From an uncultured Collinsella sp. (GTDB lineage: Bacteria > Actinomycetota > Coriobacteriia > Coriobacteriales > Coriobacteriaceae): a stretch of DNA of 6,137 bases. Numbering within the stretch: position 1 is the first letter of the stretch; every line of letters begins with the position of its first letter. Positions 1 to 4,874 of this stretch are shown in pieces. Under the pieces are notes generated by a model. The model worked only from the letters and a program-made list of their open reading frames with translations, made no database searches and was not told where the DNA came from. A program made the position numbers and the translations under genes. The DNA is taken from positions 1 to 6,137 of the forward strand of contig CABQHR010000110.1 of assembly GCA_902463875.1 (NCBI GenBank), in the 5' to 3' direction.

Positions 1-32
1 GCCAGCGCGACATGGATCTGAGAATCCGCCAT
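1..32 (-). CDS. feoB: Ferrous iron transporter FeoB, first 10 codons only (runs off left edge)
   Basis: Only the extreme N-terminus is in the window: ATG at 32-30 gives MADSQIHVAL and then a partial codon. FeoB proteins commonly begin with a short lead followed by an IxVALAGNPNxGKT-type stretch, the G1 motif of the N-terminal GTPase domain. The visible IHVAL fits the residues just before G1, which would lie beyond base 1. A purine-rich ribosome binding site (GAAGG, 5 bases before ATG) precedes it, and a TGA in the same frame sits directly against the ATG, so the start is well fixed. The gene follows two feoA genes on the same strand, the expected order for an Fe2+ uptake operon. FeoB is the inner-membrane Fe2+ permease. 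The identification rests on ten residues plus context, so it is likely but not certain. Confidence 0.75.
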   Translation of the reverse strand, partial: MADSQIHVAL

Positions 33-107
33 TCAATCCTTCTTCCTTGTGTGCCTGCGCTGCTTTCTCCGCGTAGGCTGGATAATGTGCTTCAAAGATG
101 CTGCATT

Positions 108-127
108 AAGTTAGAAAAACCTAACTT
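108..127. promoter_or_regulatory. Dyad AAGTTAG-N6-CTAACTT upstream of feoB, candidate metalloregulator site
   Basis: A perfect 7-bp inverted repeat (108-114 and 121-127) with a 6-base AT-rich centre lies between the second feoA stop and the feoB start. Its half-site core AAGTTA also occurs in the large inverted repeat upstream of the first feoA (703-756). DtxR/MntR-type iron and manganese regulators bind AT-rich palindromes with TTA/TAA half-sites, so such a regulator is a reasonable guess. The dyad is too AT-rich, and lacks a run of T after it, to look like a normal terminator. A short mRNA hairpin between feoA and feoB is the alternative. Confidence 0.4.
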
Positions 128-155
128 TATCTGCAGAAATATGCGCCGCGAGTCC

Positions 156-377
156 TTACTGGACCTCGACGACGGCGGCCTCCTCCTTGCGGATGGAAAG
201 CTCGTAGCCGCGCACGTTGATCTCGACCGGATCACCGAGCGGTGCAACCTTTACGACCTTGAACGAAGTGCCCTTGATGAGCCCCAGGTCCATGAGGTGG
301 CGGCGCAGCGCGCCCTCACCGTGAAGCTTGACGATCGTGGAGCTCTCGCCCACCTTAACGTCACCCAACGTCTTCAT
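156..377 (-). CDS. feoA: FeoA family protein (second of two, feoB-proximal)
   Basis: This 73-residue protein is a single FeoA (SH3-like beta barrel) domain. It has the family pattern of an initial TLGDVKVGES-type strand, the central LRRHLMDLGLIKGT segment (family signature RLxxLGLxxGxxhxV), then PLGDPVEINVRGYELSIRKEEA, matching the usual DPxxhxhxGxxhxLRxxEA ending. FeoA is a small cytosolic partner of the FeoB Fe2+ permease and is thought to influence its GTPase or pore activity. The start is supported by an AAAGGGGG ribosome binding site 8 bases before ATG. It lies 39 bases after the other feoA and 123 bases before feoB. Of the two FeoA proteins this is the more canonical, with the intact GYELSIRKEEA end. 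Confidence 0.93.
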   Translation of the reverse strand: MKTLGDVKVGESSTIVKLHGEGALRRHLMDLGLIKGTSFKVVKVAPLGDPVEINVRGYELSIRKEEAAVVEVQ

Positions 378-416
378 TTACTTGTCCCCCTTTCAGTTTT
401 TACAGAATGCTGCGGA

Positions 417-659
417 CTAACCGACGGTCATGATGTGCATGGCAACCTTGGAATCGATGCCAAAGCGAGCGCCCAGCACCGTGACGATGATGTTGGCGCC
501 ACTCGAGCTCACCACGTGGATCTCGCTGCCCTCGACAAAGCCGAGGTCTTTGAGGTGGTGCTTCATGTCCTCATTGCCCTTTACACGAGACACGCGCACG
601 GTTTCGCCCGCCTTTACCATCGAAAGCGGCATGGCCGGCATCTGCGGTCCGCAAGACAT
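417..659 (-). CDS. feoA: FeoA family protein (first gene of the feo operon)
   Basis: This 80-residue protein has a FeoA domain from about residue 14 to the end: the KAGETVRVSRV strand, the MKHHLKDLGFVEGSEIHVV signature, and ARFGIDSKVAMHIMTV in place of the usual GxxhxLRxxEAxxI. It differs from its neighbour by an N-terminal lead with one Cys and four Met (MSCGPQMPAMPLSM) and by a less conserved C-terminal motif. Starts at Met7, Met10 or Met14 are possible, but AGGAG lies 7 bases before the first ATG, so that start is preferred. Tandem, diverged feoA genes before feoB are known in several anaerobic lineages; what the second copy adds is not established. It is the promoter-proximal gene of the operon, with a large inverted repeat 44 bases upstream. 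Confidence 0.9.
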   Translation of the reverse strand: MSCGPQMPAMPLSMVKAGETVRVSRVKGNEDMKHHLKDLGFVEGSEIHVVSSSGANIIVTVLGARFGIDSKVAMHIMTVG

Positions 660-702
660 GAGTGAGCTCCTAACGTCAATTCGTCCTCAACATCGACGCG
701 GT

Positions 703-756
703 AAAAGTTAACCACGTCTATGTTCGCTTTAGTAAACTAGCACGTGGTTAACTTTT
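703..756. promoter_or_regulatory. 15-bp perfect inverted repeat upstream of feoA, candidate operator pair
   Basis: The arms AAAAGTTAACCACGT (703-717) and its exact complement (742-756) are separated by 24 bases. They lie 44 to 97 bases upstream of the first feoA start, where an operon promoter would be expected. The arms hold AAGTTAACC and GGTTAACTT, and AAGTTA is repeated in the dyad before feoB. The spacer contains TTTAGTAAA, itself a short palindrome. I could not pick convincing -35 and -10 boxes. The arrangement could be two operator copies facing each other, or a long stem in a leader RNA. It is not followed by a good T run on the minus strand, so a terminator is unlikely. Iron control by a DtxR-type regulator is an inference from context. 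Confidence 0.5.
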
Positions 757-800
757 TGGAAAGGGTCCCTATTCAGTTTTCGAAAAAGTTTCCTATACGA

Positions 801-842
801 AACAAAAGAGGCACCGCAAAGACCATCTCTTTGCGGTGCCTT
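801..842 (-). terminator. Rho-independent terminator of the HPr-like gene
   Basis: A 13-bp perfect stem (809-821 with 829-841, arm AGGCACCGCAAAG) has a 7-base loop. In the minus-strand direction it is followed by CTTTTGTTT. It lies about 55 bases past the HPr-like stop codon and upstream of the feo promoter region, so it insulates the feo operon from the gene before it. On the plus strand only TTGTC follows, so it is mainly a minus-strand terminator. Confidence 0.88.
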
Positions 843-858
843 GTCATACCAATTTATG

Positions 859-892
859 CAACAAAGGGGCCTGTCCCCTTGTCACATTGTTG
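859..892. repeat. REP-like palindrome with GGGGACAGGCCCC core
   Basis: An inner stem AAGGGG/CCCCTT (864-869 and 875-880) encloses the loop CCTGT, with outer arms CAACA/TGTTG (859-863 and 888-892) around it. On the minus strand the core reads AAGGGGACAGGCCCCTT. Elements with a GGGGACAG-CCCC core flanked by TGTGACA-like sequence recur in many bacterial genomes and resemble REP sequences mobilised by IS200-like TnpA(REP) enzymes; that link is from general knowledge. It occupies the 3' untranslated region between the HPr-like stop and its terminator, a typical location for such elements. Only one copy is in this window, so its repeat nature is inferred. Confidence 0.45.
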
Positions 893-895
893 AGG

Positions 896-1144
896 TTAGA
901 GCGAGAGGTTTCTGATCGACGTGACGCAGGAGGCCTCATCCACGCCCGAAACGCGGAACACGATGTCTTCGCCACATTCGCCGTAGAGAGCCATGAGCCC
1001 CATCACATCGCGGCCGTCGGTATGGCGATCGCCGATGCTGACCGATACGTTGCTACGATGCTTGGCAATAATGTCATAGAGCAGCGCAACCGGGCGGGCA
1101 TGCAATCCCAACGGATCTTTAATCGTCTTTGTAAACTCGACCAT
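896..1144 (-). CDS. HPr-like phosphocarrier protein with Asp46
   Basis: This 82-residue protein has the length and fold pattern of HPr, the small cytosolic phosphocarrier of the phosphotransferase sugar uptake system, which passes phosphate from enzyme I to EIIA. The active-site motif is GLHARPVA with His15, Arg17 and Pro18. The second conserved block reads GRDVMGLMALYG, aligning without gaps to the KSIMGVMSLG block of Bacillus subtilis HPr, so the regulatory Ser46 is Asp here. The C-terminal GVDEA matches the usual GxDE. The ATG at 1144 is chosen because GGAGGGGAC precedes it and the preceding in-frame sequence does not look like HPr; the open frame extends to 1429 but only by running through the aspS 3' end. 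It is a single gene with its own terminator and no ptsI, hprK or EII neighbour here. It could be the general HPr or a paralogue with a regulatory role. Confidence 0.88.
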   Translation of the reverse strand: MVEFTKTIKDPLGLHARPVALLYDIIAKHRSNVSVSIGDRHTDGRDVMGLMALYGECGEDIVFRVSGVDEASCVTSIRNLSL

Positions 1145-1198
1145 GTCCCCTCCCACGACGTCGCACATTCGGCCGGCAAACCCAGCCACGTGGTAGTT

Positions 1199-1204
1199 AT
1201 TGTA
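1199..1204 (-). promoter_or_regulatory. Candidate -10 box (TACAAT) for the HPr-like gene
   Basis: TACAAT on the minus strand lies 55 bases before the HPr-like start, just downstream of the aspS terminator. No good -35 is seen at 16-18 bases, so this is a weak call. A CCACGTGG palindrome (1186-1193) follows it, at about the expected transcription start. Confidence 0.3.
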
Positions 1205-1227
1205 CGTTACCGGCGCACCCCCGTCCC

Positions 1228-1264
1228 ACAAAAAACGAGGGAAGGCACACGTCCTTCCCTCGTT
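1228..1264 (-). terminator. Rho-independent terminator of aspS
   Basis: A 12-bp perfect stem AACGAGGGAAGG (1234-1245) pairs with 1253-1264 around a 7-base loop. In the minus-strand direction the stem runs into a block of six T. It lies 24 bases after the aspS stop codon. No T run follows on the plus strand. Confidence 0.92.
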
Positions 1265-1287
1265 ACAGGCAATAGGTAGCCGCTTGC

Positions 1288-3075
1288 CTACATCAAGCGC
1301 AGGCTGACGTCCTTGAGCTGGGCGCCGGAAACGGCACTCGGGGCGCCCGACATGAGGTCGGAGCCGCTGGCCGTCTTGGGGAACGCCATGACATCGCGGA
1401 TGGAGTCGGAGCCGGTGAGCAGCATGCACACGCGGTCCAGGCCCAGGGCAAAGCCGCCCATCGGGGGCGCACCAAACTTGAGAGCCTCCATGAGGAAGCC
1501 GAACTGCGACTCGGCGCGCTCCTCGGTAAAGCCCAGGAGCTTGAGCATGGACATCTGCATTTCGGCGTTGTGGATACGCATACCGCCGCCGCCGGCCTCA
1601 AAGCCGTCCATGACAAAGTCGTAGGTGCAGGAACCGGCTGCCAGCGGGTCGGCCTCGATCTTGGCGATGTCGGTCTCGGTCGGCAGGGTGAAGGGCTGGT
1701 GCTCGGCAGCGTAGGCCTTGCGATCCTCGTCCCAGTGGAACAGCGGGAAGTTGACGACCCACAGGAAGTCGTGGCCCTCGCGCTTGATCTCGAGCGCGTT
1801 GGCCATGTGGGAACGCATGCCGCCCAGGATCTCGTCGGAGAGCAGGCGCGGGCCGGCGGCGAACATCACAAGGTCGCCGGGCTCGACGTCCATGCGCTCG
1901 CGCAGAGCGGCCATCTCCTCGTCCGAGAAGAACTTGACGATGGGGCTGTTGATGGAGCCGTCCTCGCGGAAGGCGATCCAGGCCAGGCCCTTGGCGCCAA
2001 ACGTGGAGGCCACGCCGGCGAGCTTATCGATCTTGGCACGTGCCCAGGCACCGGCGCCCTTGGCGTTGATGGCCTTGACGACAGAGCCCTCCTCGTTTGC
2101 AGCAGTCGCGAAGACCTTGAACTTGGAGTTGGCAAAGATGTCGGTCAGGTCGACCAGGTGCATGCCGTAGCGGGTATCGGGCTTGTCGGAGCCATAGGTG
2201 TCCATGGCCTCCCAATAGTCCATGCGACGCAGCGGCGTGGGCATCTCGACACCCATGCGGCCAAAGGCGTCGGCCAGGACCTCCTCGAGCGCGCTCATAA
2301 CGTCGTTCTGGTCCACGAAGGACATCTCGATATCGACCTGGGTGAACTCGGGCTGACGGTCGGCGCGCAGGTCCTCGTCGCGGAAGCACTTGGCAACCTG
2401 GTAGTAGCGCTCGACGCCACCGACCATAAGCAGCTGCTTCAGGAGCTGCGGGGACTGCGGCAGGGCGTAGAAGTTGCCCGGCTGGATACGGCTGGGGACG
2501 ATGAAGTCGCGGGCGCCCTCGGGCGTGGACTTGAACAGGGAGGGCGTCTCGACCTCCATGAACTCACGGTTGTGCAGCGCCTCGCGAATGGCAAAGGTAA
2601 AGTCGGAGCGCAGCTTGAGGTTGGCCATCATCTCGGGACGACGGAGGTCCAGATAGCGATAGCGCAGGCGGGTGTCCTCGCTGGTCTCGATGCCGTCCTC
2701 GATCTGGAACGGCGGGGTGACGGAAGTGTTGAGCACCTCGGCATGATCGGTCAGGACCTCGATCTCGCCGGTCGCGAGCTTGGTGTTGGTGGTCTCCTCG
2801 CCACGGGCGCGCACGACGCCGTGAATCTTGATGGGCCACTCGGGACGCATGGTCTCGGCGATCTTAAAGGCATCGCCGTCGGAGTGCTCGGGGTCGAAGG
2901 TGAGCTGCGTGATGCCCTCACGGTCGCGAAGGTCGCAAAAGATTAGGCCGCCGTGGTCGCGGCGACGGCTCACCCAACCGGTGAGGGTGACCTCTTCGCC
3001 CACGTTCTCGCGGCGAAGCTCGCCGCAGGTACGGGTGTGCATGGAATGCTCGTCGATGGGACGGGTCTGGCTCAT
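1288..3075 (-). CDS. aspS: Aspartyl-tRNA synthetase, bacterial type, probably non-discriminating
   Basis: This 595-residue class II synthetase charges tRNA-Asp with aspartate in the cytosol. Domains in order are an N-terminal OB-fold anticodon-binding domain (about 12-120), the start of the catalytic core with YLDLRRPEM (141-149) and TPEGARDFIVPSR (184-196), motif 2 beginning FRDEDLRADRQPEFTQ (231-246), the inserted GAD domain (about 300-420), and motif 3 GFALGLDRVCMLL (541-553). Residues that fit the aspartate site are His459 and Arg500, spaced 41 apart as in the Escherichia coli enzyme (His448, Arg489). The usual HHPFT is HQPFT here (Gln460). In the OB fold, RRRDHGG has His41 where discriminating bacterial enzymes have Leu; His there is typical of non-discriminating AspRS, which also charges tRNA-Asn. 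The start has AAAGGAGG upstream; Met12 matches the usual family start but has no good site. Length is normal for the family. Confidence 0.98.
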   Translation of the reverse strand: MSQTRPIDEHSMHTRTCGELRRENVGEEVTLTGWVSRRRDHGGLIFCDLRDREGITQLTFDPEHSDGDAFKIAETMRPEWPIKIHGVVRARGEETTNTKLATGEIEVLTDHAEVLNTSVTPPFQIEDGIETSEDTRLRYRYLDLRRPEMMANLKLRSDFTFAIREALHNREFMEVETPSLFKSTPEGARDFIVPSRIQPGNFYALPQSPQLLKQLLMVGGVERYYQVAKCFRDEDLRADRQPEFTQVDIEMSFVDQNDVMSALEEVLADAFGRMGVEMPTPLRRMDYWEAMDTYGSDKPDTRYGMHLVDLTDIFANSKFKVFATAANEEGSVVKAINAKGAGAWARAKIDKLAGVASTFGAKGLAWIAFREDGSINSPIVKFFSDEEMAALRERMDVEPGDLVMFAAGPRLLSDEILGGMRSHMANALEIKREGHDFLWVVNFPLFHWDEDRKAYAAEHQPFTLPTETDIAKIEADPLAAGSCTYDFVMDGFEAGGGGMRIHNAEMQMSMLKLLGFTEERAESQFGFLMEALKFGAPPMGGFALGLDRVCMLLTGSDSIRDVMAFPKTASGSDLMSGAPSAVSGAQLKDVSLRLM

Positions 3076-3096
3076 ACCAGTGATCCTCCTTTATGG

Positions 3097-3138
3097 ATCT
3101 GTGCCGCCCCGTGTCGTTCCGGGCGGCGTCGTACAGAT
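3097..3138 (-). promoter_or_regulatory. Hairpin in the aspS 5' leader just before the ribosome binding site
   Basis: ATCTGT (3097-3102) followed by GCCGCCC (3103-3109) pairs with GGGCGGC (3121-3127) and ACAGAT (3133-3138), an 11-base loop and a 5-base bulge interrupting the right arm. The 13 base pairs would form in the aspS messenger immediately before the AAAGGAGG site. No T run follows, so it is not an ordinary terminator. It could control translation or stability of aspS mRNA, or be a structural element with no role. It does not show T-box features that I can recognise. Confidence 0.4.
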
Positions 3139-3180
3139 TTGCCCGGCCTGCGTAAACCGCGCAGCCAGACATGGCGTTCT

Positions 3181-3186
3181 ATCTTA
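3181..3186 (-). promoter_or_regulatory. Candidate -10 box (TAAGAT) of aspS
   Basis: TAAGAT on the minus strand lies 105 bases before the aspS start and would give a leader of about 100 bases containing the hairpin at 3097-3138. The region 17-18 bases upstream is GC-rich and gives no clear -35, so the call is tentative. Confidence 0.3.
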
Positions 3187-3331
3187 TCGCACCTGTGTCG
3201 ATGTGCCGCGGAAAAGTGGCTCCTGCCCAAAGACTTGACGGAGACGAAACAATTGACGCGCCGCGACACCCGCCCGCGCTCGTCACGTGCGACAATATGC
3301 CCCAATAAAACAGCACTCGGAAAGGCCCACC

Positions 3332-3967
3332 ATGACTGCACGCCTCATCGTTATGGATATCGACTCCACGCTCATCAACCAGGAAGTCATCGACCTGTTG
3401 GGCGAGGAGGCCGGCGTAGGCGAGCAGGTGGCACAGATCACTGAGCGCGCCATGCGCGGCGAGCTTGACTTTAAGCAGGCGCTCGAGGAGCGCGTGGGGC
3501 TGCTTGCCGGCTTGGACGAGAGCGCGTTCGAGCGCACCTTTGAGCGTGTGACGTTTACCCCCGGCGCGCTGGAGCTTGTGCGCTCGGCGCACAGCAAGGG
3601 CTGGAAGGTCGGCGTGGTAAGCGGCGGCTTTCACGAGGTCGCCGATAAGATCGTGACCGCCGCGGGCATCGATTTTTGCCTGGCTAACCGCCTGGAGGTC
3701 GTGGACGGCAAGCTCACGGGTAAGCTGGCGGCAGACATCGTGACCAAGGAGTCCAAGCTTATCCAGCTGCTGGACTGGGCAGTTGAGTGCGGCGTCGATA
3801 TGGCCCACACCGTCGCGATCGGCGACGGTGCCAACGACATCCCCATGATTCAGGCCGCGGGCACGGGCATCGCGTTTTGTGCCAAGCCCAAGACGCGCGA
3901 GGCGGCCCCGTTTGCCATCGACGAGCGCAACCTGATGCTCGCTATGGACATCATCCTGCGCGATTAG
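3332..3967 (+). CDS. serB: Phosphoserine phosphatase, HAD superfamily
   Basis: This 211-residue enzyme removes phosphate from O-phosphoserine, the last step of serine synthesis, in the cytosol. It carries the four HAD motifs: I, DIDST with nucleophile Asp9 and acid/base Asp11; II, VVSGGF with Ser97; III, SKL with Lys142; IV, GDGANDIPM with Asp165 and Asp169. NQEVIDLLGEEAG after motif I is the typical SerB cap segment. The length is that of the short form without an N-terminal ACT domain. The ATG at 3332 is chosen for GGAAAGG before it and because the protein then begins directly with the first strand; the open frame extends to a GTG at 3287 that adds an unconserved lead. It is divergent from aspS and stands 114 bases before larB, so may be a single gene. 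Other HAD phosphatases cannot be fully excluded. Confidence 0.93.
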   Translation: MTARLIVMDIDSTLINQEVIDLLGEEAGVGEQVAQITERAMRGELDFKQALEERVGLLAGLDESAFERTFERVTFTPGALELVRSAHSKGWKVGVVSGGFHEVADKIVTAAGIDFCLANRLEVVDGKLTGKLAADIVTKESKLIQLLDWAVECGVDMAHTVAIGDGANDIPMIQAAGTGIAFCAKPKTREAAPFAIDERNLMLAMDIILRD

Positions 3968-4004
3968 CCGATCCGTCTAACAATTGAATCAGTCTGTCCT
4001 ATAG

Positions 4005-4036
4005 TTTCCGAACAATTTTGTCTTAGTGTTCGGAAA
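4005..4036. promoter_or_regulatory. Inverted repeat TTTCCGAACA-N12-TGTTCGGAAA ahead of larB, candidate operator
   Basis: Two perfect 10-bp arms (4005-4014 and 4027-4036) are separated by 12 bases in the serB-larB gap. The right arm overlaps where the -35 of the proposed larB promoter would lie, so a protein bound here could block or assist transcription. The TetR-family gene at the end of this operon is an obvious candidate to bind it, by inference only. A serB terminator is less likely because no T run follows and the stem is AT-rich. Confidence 0.5.
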
Positions 4037-4049
4037 TATACCCTTTGAG

Positions 4050-4058
4050 TGCTAGACT
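4050..4058 (+). promoter_or_regulatory. Candidate extended -10 (TGC-TAGACT) of the larBC operon
   Basis: A TG one base before TAGACT makes an extended -10 box. It lies 23 bases before the larB ATG, giving a short leader with GAAGGGAAC as ribosome binding site. The -35 region is poor (TTCGGA at 4029-4034, 18 bases away), which an extended -10 or an activator could compensate. Confidence 0.4.
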
Positions 4059-4081
4059 TTGCGCCGTCGAAGGGAACATAT

Positions 4082-4864
4082 ATGGATAAGCGAGATCTTG
4101 AGCAATTGCTGAGCGATGTTGCCGGCGGAGCAGTCACCCCTGCCGACGCCCTCACTCGCATCCAGACGGCTCCGACCGCCGATTTGGGCTTTGCGCAGCT
4201 CGATCTTTCGCGCGGGGTGCGCCAGGGAGCCGGCGAGGTTGTCTACGGGGCCGGTAAAACCGCCGATCAGATTGCCGCCATTATCGAAGCACTGCACGAT
4301 GCCGGCCAGGAGCGCATCCTGGTCACGCGCCTGGATGCCGAAAAAGCCGCGCGCACCGCTGAACTTCTTGGCAACGGCATCGACCTGGGATATGTCCCGG
4401 ACGCACAGCTCGCCCTCGTGGGCGGCAAGCCCTCCCCTACCGGCAACGGACGCATCGTCGTCGCCTGCGCCGGCACGAGCGACCTGCCCGTCGCCGAAGA
4501 AGCCGCGTTGACGGCCGAGTTCTATGGCAACGAGGTCGACCGCCTCTACGACGTGGGTGTCGCCGGCCTGCACCGTCTGCTCGCGCATGCCGAGGAACTT
4601 GCCCAGGCACAGGTGGTCATCGCCATTGCCGGCATGGAGGGCGCACTGGCGAGCGTTGTCGGCGGCCTGGTAAGCTGTCCGGTCATAGCCGTTCCCACCA
4701 GCGTGGGTTACGGCGCGAGCTTTGGTGGCGTAGCCGCGCTGCTCGCCATGCTCAACTCCTGCGCCAGCGGCGTTTCGGTCGTCAACATCGACAACGGCTT
4801 TGGTGCCGCCTACCAGGCAAGTCTTATCAATCATCTGAGCGCCGGCACGCCCTGCGCCCGTTAA
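4082..4864 (+). CDS. larB: LarB, pyridinium-3,5-biscarboxylate mononucleotide synthase
   Basis: LarB carboxylates the pyridinium ring of nicotinic acid adenine dinucleotide and hydrolyses the product, the first step in making the nickel-pincer nucleotide cofactor of lactate racemase (LarA). The 260-residue protein has the usual N-terminal helical part (1-40, LDLSRGVRQGAGEVVYG following) and a PurE-like C-terminal domain from about 120, with VACAGTSDLPVAEEA (127-141), VVIAIAGMEGALASVVGGL (178-196), CPVIAVPTSVGYGASFGG (199-216) and LNSCASGVSVVNIDNGFGAA (224-243). Cys199 and Cys227 are conserved-looking; Cys227 in NSCASG most likely corresponds to the cysteine known to attack the pyridine ring, judged from memory of the family. 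The ATG at 4082 is supported by GAAGGGAAC; a GTG at 4049 in frame would overlap the promoter. larC starts 10 bases after the stop. Confidence 0.95.
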   Translation: MDKRDLEQLLSDVAGGAVTPADALTRIQTAPTADLGFAQLDLSRGVRQGAGEVVYGAGKTADQIAAIIEALHDAGQERILVTRLDAEKAARTAELLGNGIDLGYVPDAQLALVGGKPSPTGNGRIVVACAGTSDLPVAEEAALTAEFYGNEVDRLYDVGVAGLHRLLAHAEELAQAQVVIAIAGMEGALASVVGGLVSCPVIAVPTSVGYGASFGGVAALLAMLNSCASGVSVVNIDNGFGAAYQASLINHLSAGTPCAR

Positions 4865-4874
4865 GGAGCATTCC

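Noticed and set aside
1..106. Another minus-strand frame reading IFEAHYPAYAEKAAQAHKEE across the feoB leader
   Set aside because: It has no start codon with a ribosome binding site, begins right after a TAA and competes with the better-supported feoB start.
12..665. A 217-codon plus-strand open frame covering both feoA genes
   Set aside because: It is the shadow of two well-supported FeoA genes and the feoB start; its translation has no family features.
1186..1200. CCACGTGGTAGTTAT before the HPr-like gene, similar to the ACGTGGTTAACTT arm of the feo repeat
   Set aside because: Similarity is partial and CACGTG also occurs at 3284-3289, so chance is likely.
1145..1429. N-terminal extension of the HPr-like frame into aspS
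   Set aside because: The extra residues run through the aspS terminator and coding end, and a ribosome binding site fits the ATG at 1144.
1570..2946. A 458-codon open frame on the plus strand, antisense to aspS
   Set aside because: It mirrors the aspS codons in high-GC DNA, has low-complexity Gly/Val/Leu/Asp-rich translation and no recognisable domain, and lies wholly opposite a certain gene.
3235..3258. Two TTGACG copies 18 bases apart before serB, as -35 boxes
   Set aside because: No TA-rich -10 lies 16-18 bases after either copy; kept only as a weak possibility.
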